From Sphingosinicella sp. BN140058 (GTDB lineage: Bacteria; Pseudomonadota; Alphaproteobacteria; Sphingomonadales; Sphingomonadaceae), in the NCBI RefSeq assembly GCF_004135585.1, contig NZ_CP035501.1, forward strand, positions 855,001 through 919,000: a stretch of 64,000 nt of DNA. The letters are read 5' to 3'. A program made the translations under genes and the position numbers. The notes beneath the pieces were generated by a model. It saw only the letters and a program-made list of their open reading frames with translations, did not search any database and was not told where the DNA came from. This document shows, one piece after another, positions 56,206 through 62,219 of the stretch. Position 1 is the first letter of the stretch; the number at the start of each line of letters is the position of its first letter.

Positions 56206-56400
56206 GCAGACGAGTACTATGGTGCACCCAAGGCCGACTCTGACCAGCCCACTGCGCATTGGGGCCGCCTGATCAGCTCTGTTGTCTGGTTCCTCGCCGG
56301 AGCCATTCTGCTTCAGCCGATGGAGGGCTTGCTCGTCGAGAGCTGCTTTCGGGAAGGGGCTCCGGCTCTTTTCAAGCACCTCGCTTCGGCGGTGCGTTGA
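56206..56400 (+). pseudogene. Possible remnant of a small membrane protein
   Basis: The frame ending in TGA near 56400 reads ADEYYGAPKADSDQP, then a hydrophobic segment LISSVVWFLAGAILLQP and a tail LLVESCFREGAPALFKHLAS. No in-frame start codon is present before the segment; the only ATG after repeat J is in another frame and stops after 22 codons. It could be a frameshifted small membrane protein or a chance reading. Confidence 0.3.
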
Positions 56401-56479
56401 CAGCGACGACTGGCCTCGCAGCGCCCATCGGGTCCGCGGCCTGTGCGGCGTGCACCCCCCTTGCTCGATCTGACGGCTA

Positions 56480-56625
56480 GGTCCGTTTTCCAGCCGATTC
56501 GGCTGTTCCCGGCGGCACCCGGCGCCGGGAACAGGCTACGTCCGCTTACGCCAGGCAGGCTGACGATCGCGCCGCCACCGGCAGGATCAGGGGGCTACAG
56601 CGCGGATCGACCCAAAGCGGACCTT
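56480..56625 (+). repeat. Dispersed palindromic repeat, copy E
   Basis: Left end TTCCAGCCGATTCGGCTGTT, middle TACGTCCGCTTACGCCAGGC and GACGATCGCGCCGCC, right end CTACAGCGCGGATCGACCCA continuing AAGCGGACCTT. With copies D and F it forms a subgroup having TACGTCCGCTT in the middle. Confidence 0.8.
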
Positions 56626-56716
56626 CGACTGAGGTACGTCCTTTATCATGTTGGTGTCGGTCTCGCATTCGCCAATTCTAGTGGCGCCGCAACGTGCCCC
56701 GGCATATCTCTCCGCA

Positions 56717-57175
56717 ATGCGATGTCGGCTCATCCTCCCCGTCCTTCTTGCAGGCTGCTCGCCCCAAGCTTCGGAAACGCCTTTCGACACGTCGCTAGAG
56801 GGATATGGTGGACAGGCGCGCTTCGCAGGTATTCTGTCCTTCAGCCCGCATGATGTCGACTTCACTGAGTGCGGTGCTCCGGCGGAGTGCAAGTCGCGAT
56901 GGCGCACGTGCGGCGTCGCTATGACGGAGAGGGCAAATCGCGAGTGGCAAGCTCAAGCACAGTGGAAGGGACCCGTCGAGGAGCCGACGGTCTGGCTTGA
57001 ATTTGTTGGCCGCAAACGGACGGACCCACGGCTTCTTACCGAAGCAGGGTTACTGACCCAGGACTGCCAAGTTCGCATAGAGCAGGTGTTGGTATCATGC
57101 CCCTCCGACGGCAGCATCTTTGTTGGAGAAGGCCTCCCGGCGGCGCCAGCATGTGCGAGGCAAGCCGCAGACTGA
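56717..57175 (+). CDS. Hypothetical lipoprotein, paralog 1
   Basis: 152 residues. Lipoprotein signal with LLAGC (Cys14). The mature part has several Cys (FTECGAPAECKSRWRTCGV) and WQAQAQWKGPVEEPTVWLEF, ending VGEGLPAAPACARQAAD. It is a close paralog of the protein at 58458-58913 (most positions identical), and the flanks are also shared (GGCATATCTCTCCGCAATG before the start; ATGTCTGGAATCCACCC after the stop). I recognise no family. Start by analogy with its paralog and the lipobox position. Confidence 0.75.
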   Translation: MRCRLILPVLLAGCSPQASETPFDTSLEGYGGQARFAGILSFSPHDVDFTECGAPAECKSRWRTCGVAMTERANREWQAQAQWKGPVEEPTVWLEFVGRKRTDPRLLTEAGLLTQDCQVRIEQVLVSCPSDGSIFVGEGLPAAPACARQAAD

Positions 57176-57191
57176 AACAGGGCTTCATCAG

Positions 57192-57338
57192 AATGTCTGG
57201 AATCCACCCGATCCGGCTGTTCCCGGCGCGATCGAAGGCCGCGGCGCCCGATGTCCGGTTGCGCGCGACACGCCGACGTTCGCGCCTGGTCCGGAGCGTC
57301 CTCCATCCTACAGCGCGGATCGACCCGTTGAAGACCTT
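57192..57338 (+). repeat. Dispersed palindromic repeat, copy A
   Basis: Best-kept copy. Left end AATGTCTGGAATCCACCCGA, then CCGGCTGTTCCCGGCG, middle GATGTCCGGTTGCGCGCGAC and GACGTTCGCGCCTGGTCCGG, right end CCTACAGCGCGGATCGACCC. CGATCCGGCTGT on the left pairs with ACAGCGCGGATCG on the right. Begins 17 bases after the stop of lipoprotein paralog 1. Confidence 0.85.
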
Positions 57339-57362
57339 CGTCATTTCGATCAGACTGATGCG

Positions 57363-57542
57363 GTGAGAGGCGTATCGATCCTCGCGGGAGCAATCGTAGG
57401 GGCGGTCCTCGCCATCCTATTCCTCACGCCGGCACGAGAGGTTTTTTCTGCTCGTGGGTACGTGAACGCGGGCATGGGCTTGATCTTCGGCGGCCTCTGC
57501 GGCGGGTCGCTAGCCGCATGCTTCCGGCGCCCTAGGGCGTAG
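57363..57542 (+). CDS. Small membrane protein, two predicted helices
   Basis: 59 residues from a GTG at 57363: VRGVSILAGAIVGAVLAILF, then TPAREVFSARG, a second hydrophobic stretch AGMGLIFGGLCGGSLAACF and a basic end RRPRA. Two membrane segments with a short loop. No family recognised. The start is uncertain because no clear ribosome site is seen. It begins 25 bases after repeat copy A and ends 3 bases before copy D. Confidence 0.5.
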   Translation: MRGVSILAGAIVGAVLAILFLTPAREVFSARGYVNAGMGLIFGGLCGGSLAACFRRPRA

Positions 57543-57544
57543 GG

Positions 57545-57689
57545 AACTTCGGCTCTCCACCCTGCCCGGCTGTCCCAAGCGGCCGCAAGCGCCGCGGCGG
57601 CCTACGTCCGCTTTCTCGAGGCAGGCCGACGTTCGCCCCTCGTCTGGCCTTCGCGGGCTCCTACAGCGGGATCGACCCATTGCTGACAT
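57545..57689 (+). repeat. Dispersed palindromic repeat, copy D
   Basis: Left end AACTTCGGCTCTCCACCCTG, then CCCGGCTGTCCC, middle TACGTCCGCTTTCTCGAGGC and GACGTTCGCCCC, right end CTCCTACAGCGGGATCGACC continuing CATTGCTGACAT. Begins 3 bases after the preceding stop. Confidence 0.8.
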
Positions 57690-57730
57690 GCGACTCTCCG
57701 GGCAAGATCGCACCTTGAGAGGGAACTGAC

Positions 57731-58213
57731 ATGCGTCACGCAGCGACTGTCACATGTTTGTTGCTAGCGCTAACGGGGTGCGCCTCAGCCCCAGCAGGTA
57801 TCCAGCGGCGTCCAGAGATTGTCATCGACATATCGCAACTTCGTGCTGCTGGCCCCGGATGGCAGAGCGAACTGGTTGATTGCTCGGACGCAGAATTTTC
57901 GTGCTTCGAAGCACCCAGTCGTTTTCTACTCGCTTTCCCGAAGTCCTGCCCAGGCAAACCTTGGCTGGAGAATTGGATCGTCGCGGGTTATCGCTTCCGT
58001 TTCACTGCGCCGGATGCCCACGACGTTCTACCTGGTGGCGGGTATGTTTCCGACAAGTACCCTCACTCGCACCTGACGTTCCGAGCCGGCATAGGATTCA
58101 CCTCCTTGTGGATCCGCTCCAACCCAGTGATGAGCGACAATTGGGGAGGGAGCAGCGTCGCCGAGTACGACTTCAAATACGTGGGCAGGGCCTCGCCTTT
58201 TCGCTGTGGCTGA
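57731..58213 (+). CDS. Hypothetical lipoprotein
   Basis: 160 residues. Signal MRHAATVTCLLLALTGC with lipobox Cys17. The mature part includes PEIVIDISQLRAAGPGWQSE, then FLLAFPKSCPGKPWLENWIV and a C-terminal WIRSNPVMSDNWGGSSVAEY. No family recognised; probably an all-beta periplasmic domain. AGAGGG precedes the ATG at 10 bases. Lies between repeat copies D and B. Confidence 0.7.
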   Translation: MRHAATVTCLLLALTGCASAPAGIQRRPEIVIDISQLRAAGPGWQSELVDCSDAEFSCFEAPSRFLLAFPKSCPGKPWLENWIVAGYRFRFTAPDAHDVLPGGGYVSDKYPHSHLTFRAGIGFTSLWIRSNPVMSDNWGGSSVAEYDFKYVGRASPFRCG

Positions 58214-58223
58214 GGCTCGCGAG

Positions 58224-58368
58224 GCGTCCGCCTTCCACCCGATTCCGCTGTCACCGGCGCCATCGAAGGTCGCGGCGGCGGATGTCCGGTTGCGCGCGAC
58301 AGGCTGACATTCGCTCCTGGTCCGGAGCGTCCGCAATCCTACAGCGCGGAACGACCCTTCTCAGACAT
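58224..58368 (+). repeat. Dispersed palindromic repeat, copy B
   Basis: Left end GCGTCCGCCTTCCACCCGAT, middle GATGTCCGGTTGCGCGCGAC and GACATTCGCTCCTGGTCCGG, right end CCTACAGCGCGGAACGACCC continuing TTCTCAGACAT. Begins 11 bases after the preceding stop. Confidence 0.8.
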
Positions 58369-58457
58369 AAAGAGGCTATTTTGTCCCCATCTTAGTGTCG
58401 ATCTAACAATTTCCATATGTATTAGCGCCGGAACCGGTTTTGGTATATCGCTCCGCA

Positions 58458-58913
58458 ATGCGACGTTGGCTTATCTTTGTCCCCCTTGCGGGCTGCTCGC
58501 CGCAAGTCTCGGAGACGCCTGCCGATCCGTCGCTAGCCGGGTATGGTGAACAGGCGCGCTTCGCAGGAGTTCTTGAAATCGGCCGGCATGAAGTCGTCTT
58601 CACTGAGTGCGGTACTCCGGCGCAGTGCAAGTCGCGATGGCGCTCGTGCGGCGTCGAGATGACGAAAACGGCCAATCTCGAGTGGCAAGCTCAAGCACAA
58701 TGGAGGGGTCCCGTCGAGGATTCGACAGTCTGGCTTGAATTTGTTGGCCGCAAACGAACGGACCTACGGCTCCTTGCGGAAGCAGGCTTGCTGACAGTGG
58801 ATTGCCAAGTCCGCGTAGAGCAGGTCTTGGTATCATGCCGCTCCGAGGGACGCATTTTTGTTGGAGAAGGTCTCCCTCCGGCGCCAGCATGCGCGAGGCA
58901 AGGCGCAGACTGA
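58458..58913 (+). CDS. Hypothetical lipoprotein, paralog 2
   Basis: 151 residues. Close paralog of the protein at 56717: the same lipobox region (PLAGCSPQ), FTECGTPAQCKSRWRSCGVE, WQAQAQWRGPVEDSTVWLEF, and the same end PPAPACARQGAD. Upstream GGTATATCGCTCCGCAATGC matches the sequence before paralog 1, so the duplication covered regulatory DNA as well. Function unknown. It is followed after 17 bases by repeat copy C. Confidence 0.75.
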   Translation: MRRWLIFVPLAGCSPQVSETPADPSLAGYGEQARFAGVLEIGRHEVVFTECGTPAQCKSRWRSCGVEMTKTANLEWQAQAQWRGPVEDSTVWLEFVGRKRTDLRLLAEAGLLTVDCQVRVEQVLVSCRSEGRIFVGEGLPPAPACARQGAD

Positions 58914-58929
58914 AGCAGAACGTCATCAG

Positions 58930-59075
58930 AATGTCTGGAATCCACCCTCTCCGGCTGCTCCCGGCGCGATCGAGCGGCGCCGCGACGAAGGTCCGGTTAC
59001 GCGCGCCAAGCCAACGTTCGCGCCGCCGTGAGCGCGATCACCGCGCTACAGCGCGGACGAACCCGTTTCGGTCAT
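58930..59075 (+). repeat. Dispersed palindromic repeat, copy C
   Basis: Left end AATGTCTGGAATCCACCCTC, then TCCGGCTGCTCCCGGCGCG, middle GAAGGTCCGGTTACGCGCGC, right end CGCTACAGCGCGGACGAACC continuing CGTTTCGGTCAT. Ends directly at the stop of the convergent Crp-type gene. Confidence 0.8.
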
Positions 59076-59819
59076 CTAAGCAGGATGTCCTCTTCCCCTG
59101 CGCGATTGGCGAAGGTGAAGGTAATCGTCGTTGAAGCCACCGGCCTCGCGTAAGCCGCCAACGTCGAGAACGGTCATTTCACGATGATGCTGTTCGACCA
59201 GCCCCTCTGAACGAAGCCTCTTGAGCGTCCGATTGATGTGCACGGCTGTCATGCCGGTCGCGTCCGCAAGCTCTTCCTGCGTGATAGGGAGGCTGAAGGT
59301 ATCATCTTCTACGAGGCCAACCGCCTTCATCCGCAGGTGCATCTCGCAGAGAATGTGAGCGACGGCTTCATAAGCGTCGCGACGACCCACGTTGACGATC
59401 CACTCCCGAAGGACGGCGGAGTCGATCAGTGTCATTCTCCACAGGCCCTTTGTTAGCGCCGTTCTCTCCGAGGTGATCCTCTCCAGCACTTCAGGATCGA
59501 GATGGGCGACCCTGCACGGCGTCAGTGCACCGATGGCGTGATCCATCTTCTCTAGGATGTCTACGTGGAGGTCGCAAAAGTCGCCCGGGATCAGGAACGC
59601 GGTAATTTGGCGCGACCCGTCAGGTAGCACCGTGTAACGTGCTGCCCAACCTTCAAGAATCAAATGGACTTTGTCGGGAACTTCACCATTGCGGACGATG
59701 TCTCGCTTTGCGCCCACCTCCGTTACATCTTCCGAGCAAAGCGCATCAACGAGCACCCGATCCTCATGGGCAAGGTCGACCACTTGCTCCAGTTTACAGG
59801 TCAGCGGGTTATACAGCAT
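59076..59819 (-). CDS. Crp/Fnr family transcription regulator
   Basis: 247 residues. Cyclic-nucleotide-binding-like beta domain (about 20-125, VHLILEGWAARYTVLPDGSR, ITAFLIPGDFCDLH) and a C-terminal winged helix-turn-helix (LPITQEELADATGMTAVHIN, RTLKRLRSEGLV). No Cys cluster for an iron-sulfur cofactor as in FNR is seen, so the signal is unknown. The ATG at 59819 is preferred over 59855. The stop adjoins repeat copy C. The upstream region was interrupted by the IS at 59905, about 85 bases before the start, which could have changed its promoter. Confidence 0.85.
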   Translation of the reverse strand: MLYNPLTCKLEQVVDLAHEDRVLVDALCSEDVTEVGAKRDIVRNGEVPDKVHLILEGWAARYTVLPDGSRQITAFLIPGDFCDLHVDILEKMDHAIGALTPCRVAHLDPEVLERITSERTALTKGLWRMTLIDSAVLREWIVNVGRRDAYEAVAHILCEMHLRMKAVGLVEDDTFSLPITQEELADATGMTAVHINRTLKRLRSEGLVEQHHREMTVLDVGGLREAGGFNDDYLHLRQSRRGRGHPA

Positions 59820-59887
59820 GGCTGGACAACTATCGATGAATTGCGTCGCACTCAAGCATCAAGAAGCCCGTCTTCCGCCACGAGTGG

Positions 59888-59904
59888 AACGTCGGCTTAC
59901 CACC
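59888..59904 (+). repeat. Dispersed palindromic repeat, copy F, left end cut by the IS
   Basis: AACGTCGGCTTACCACC equals the left end of the repeat family (compare copy G, AACGTCGCCTTTCCACC). The rest of the copy continues at 61467 after the insertion sequence. Confidence 0.75.
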
Positions 59905-61466
59905 GAGGCTGTGTGAAAACGCCGCCGGGCTGATTTCACGGAGATGATGTGAGCGCGCGCGGTGACGCTTGTCAGCGTCCGACCGCCGCCAACGCTGCCG
60001 GCATGCCCAGGATCGCGATCACGCGCTTGATGTTGTAGGCGAGGACGCACAGGCTCATCTCGGTTCCTACGTTTTTTAGCCCTTTGGTTCGGAAGTGGGT
60101 GGCCCCCATCCACTGCTTCAAGGTGCCGAACGTGTGTTCAACGGTTTGCCGCCTGATCCGCATGGCATCGGGCATTTTGTCGATGCGCTGCTGCATCGCA
60201 TCGAGCACGTGCTCGTGCTCCCATCTCCTGATCCGGCGCTCTTTGCCGGTGGTACACTTGGCTTTCATCGGACAGGCGGCGCACGAGCTTGCCCAATAGA
60301 CGTGCAGCGTCTTGCCGGCTTCGACGCTGTCGAAGCGGTAGGTCAGCGTCTCGCCGGCCGGGCAGCGATAGGTGTCGGTGTCGACGTCGTAGATGAAGTC
60401 CTGCTTCCCGTAGCGACCTTGCGCCTTGGCCCCTGAGGTGAGCGGTTTGGGTATGATCGGCGTTGCGCCCAAGGCCTCGCAGGCGCGCACCTCCTCGCCG
60501 CCATAATAGCCGCGGTCTGCGAGCACGGTCAGGCGTTCGCCGTCCATCTCTGCCTTGGCCTTACGGCCCATGTTGGCGAGCTGAGAGCGGTCGTGGCCAA
60601 GGTTGGTTACATCGTGGGCGACGATCAGGTGATGCTGCGTGTCGACCGCGGCTTGCACATTGTAGCCGACCATGCCGGTGCCCTTGCCATTGGTGGCCAT
60701 TGCACGTGCATCCGGATCGGTCAGCGAGATCTGCCCGTCAGGCACGTCGGCGAGCGCCGCCTCCATGTCGCGCAGAGCCTGCATCTGTTCGCGTAGCCGG
60801 GCTAGGCGTTCGTTCAGCCGTACCGAGCGCAACGCCGAAGTCTCGTCGTCCTGACGATCGGCCGTGTCGAGCTGAGCGAGATAGCGCGCGACGCTCGCGT
60901 CGACCTGTTCGATCCGGCGCCGAACCGCGTTGGGCGTGAAGTTCTTGTCGCGCGTGTTCACCGCCTTGAACCGTGATCCATCCACGGCAACGACGCCGCC
61001 GGCGAGGAGGCCCATCTGTCGGCACAGCAGCACGAACCGGCGGCACGTCGCCTTGATCGCATCACCATTGTCGCGCCGGAAATCCGCAATCGTCTTGAAA
61101 TCGGGAGCCAGCTTGCCGATCAGCCACATCGCCTCGACATTGCGTCCGGCTTCACGCTCGAGCCGGCGGCTCGACAGAACCTGGTTGAGATAGCCGTACA
61201 GATACAGCTTCAGCATGGTCGCCGGATGATAAGCGGGTCTGCCCGTTGCCGCAGGGCGGGCACCGGTGAAGCCTAAAGCAAGTAGATCGAGTTCGTCGAT
61301 GAAGGCATCGACCAGCCTGACCGGATTATCCGCACCGACATAGTCGTCCAAGCATTCCGGCAGAAATGCCGCTTGGCGCCGGTCCTGTCCCTCGACGAAA
61401 CGCCCCATCCGGCCCTCCCTCGCATCGACCGGATCCTATCACATCAGCACGTTTTCACACAGCCTC
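59905..61466 (-). mobile_element. Insertion sequence, IS1182 type, complete
   Basis: 1562 bp with 17-bp perfect terminal inverted repeats GAGGCTGTGTGAAAACG (59905-59921 and, reversed, 61450-61466). The target duplication is CACC on both sides (59901-59904 and 61467-61470). One transposase gene fills it. It is inserted in repeat copy F, which is restored when the IS is removed. Confidence 0.92.
59972..61408 (-). CDS. IS1182-type transposase
   Basis: 478-residue DDE transposase. N-terminal part with FLPECLDDYVGADNPVRLVD and the IS1182 signature region YHPATMLKLYLYGYLNQVLS and SSRRLEREAGRN. Catalytic positions: Asp143 (VVAVDGSRFKA), Asp in VLADRGYYGGEE, and Glu in RRQTVEHTFGTLKQWMGA. A Cys cluster (SSCAACPMKAKC) precedes the last motif, as usual in this family. 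Intact, so the element may still move. Confidence 0.93.
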   Translation of the reverse strand: MGRFVEGQDRRQAAFLPECLDDYVGADNPVRLVDAFIDELDLLALGFTGARPAATGRPAYHPATMLKLYLYGYLNQVLSSRRLEREAGRNVEAMWLIGKLAPDFKTIADFRRDNGDAIKATCRRFVLLCRQMGLLAGGVVAVDGSRFKAVNTRDKNFTPNAVRRRIEQVDASVARYLAQLDTADRQDDETSALRSVRLNERLARLREQMQALRDMEAALADVPDGQISLTDPDARAMATNGKGTGMVGYNVQAAVDTQHHLIVAHDVTNLGHDRSQLANMGRKAKAEMDGERLTVLADRGYYGGEEVRACEALGATPIIPKPLTSGAKAQGRYGKQDFIYDVDTDTYRCPAGETLTYRFDSVEAGKTLHVYWASSCAACPMKAKCTTGKERRIRRWEHEHVLDAMQQRIDKMPDAMRIRRQTVEHTFGTLKQWMGATHFRTKGLKNVGTEMSLCVLAYNIKRVIAILGMPAALAAVGR

Positions 61467-61594
61467 CACCCGATTCAGTTGTTCCGGTCCGGAGGCGGCG
61501 CCAGCCCAGGCTACGTCCGCTTTCGCCAGGCGGGCTGACGATCGCGCCGCCACTGACAGGATCACGGCGCTACAGCGCGGATCGACCCTTGGAT
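61467..61594 (+). repeat. Dispersed palindromic repeat, copy F, main part
   Basis: Continues copy F from the IS target duplication: CACCCGATTCAGTTGTTCCG, middle TACGTCCGCTTTCGCCAGGC and GACGATCGCGCCGCC, right end CTACAGCGCGGATCGACCCT. It ends where the broken transposase begins. Confidence 0.8.
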
Positions 61595-61850
61595 GAGGTG
61601 CACCTCCTCGCACAGTTGGCGTTCGGAGCGGATCCCGTGCGTATAGCCGATGATCGGCATGCGGATCATTGACTCCGGATCGATCGAGGCTCGACTTGTC
61701 TCGCTGTAAATGGGGTCGCAGATGCTCGCGAATGCTCGACAGGTCGACAAACCGGTCAGTACGCCTCAGCAGGTGGCCGTCCGGAACATGGCGCTCCAAG
61801 GTGAACCCGTAGAACAGCGCCTCCTGCATCACCGTACGCTCACCCATCAT
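61592..61850 (-). pseudogene. Truncated, frameshifted transposase (second IS1182-type element)
   Basis: The minus strand reads MMGERTVMQEALFYGFTLER, then HVPDGHLLRRTDRFVDLSSI and REHLRPHL. After a frameshift near 61695 it continues PIYSETSRASIDPESMIRMP, IIGYTHGIRSERQLCEEVHL. This is the N-terminal 85-90 residues of an IS1182-type transposase different from the intact one nearby. The coding similarity stops at the right end of repeat copy F, so the remainder was lost there. Confidence 0.8.
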
Positions 61851-62219
61851 CGGCTCGCCTCCCGTCTTGCTCAGGGGCAGTGAATCAGAGTCCAGTCGTC
61901 AGTGCAACGGGAGTCTCTCAACATTATCTCACCTCTCCGGTTGCTCCCGCCGCCATTGCTTGCGACGGGAAAATACGTCGCCCTTCGCGCCGGTGACGAT
62001 GGTGCGTGCGCTGCGGATCGAGGCCGCTGGTCGTCCCATCCGCCATTGCGCTCGTTCAGCACCGGTGCGAACGTCACGCGATGACACGTTTGACGCTGCT
62101 GCTGCCGGAAAGCGCGACGCGCGAATGCTCGGGCCGTGCTCCTTAACGGCGTGGGCGGCGATTTCTTTGCTGTCGTACCAGTGCATTGAACCCGGTGGCA
62201 CACAGGCCACCGGATCGAT
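61851..62219. other. Intergenic stretch before the RTX gene
   Basis: About 370 bases without a convincing gene. A degenerate piece near 61930-62050 (CCTCTCCGGTTGCTCCCGCC) may be an eleventh, decayed repeat copy. A hairpin CCGGTGGC / GCCACCGG at 62192-62213 lies just after the stop of the RTX gene and could help end its transcript, though it lacks a T-run. Confidence 0.4.

Larger units (their letters stand above)
55947..56716. other. Gene-poor stretch with two repeat copies and an ORF remnant
   Basis: 770 bases. It holds repeat copies J (56071-56205) and E (56480-56625). Between them one + frame reads a plausible small membrane protein end without a start codon (listed separately). Nothing else is seen. 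Confidence 0.5.

Noticed and set aside
56176..56379. Minus-strand ORF of 67 codons with a hydrophobic end
   Set aside because: The opposite strand has a more coherent reading, and the end lies in repeat J.
57036..57344. Minus-strand ORF running through repeat copy A
   Set aside because: Its sequence is the translation of the repeat itself and matches similar spurious ORFs over copies B, D and G.
52806..61594. Classical integron
   Set aside because: The repeats look attC-like in placement, but no integrase gene and no clear GTTRRRY core site was found; recorded only as a resemblance.
52806..61594. CRISPR array
   Set aside because: The repeats are about 145 bp, degenerate and spaced by whole genes, not by short uniform spacers, and no cas genes occur.
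61929..62210. Minus-strand ORF of 93 codons before the RTX gene
   Set aside because: No family similarity; partly covered by a decayed repeat piece.
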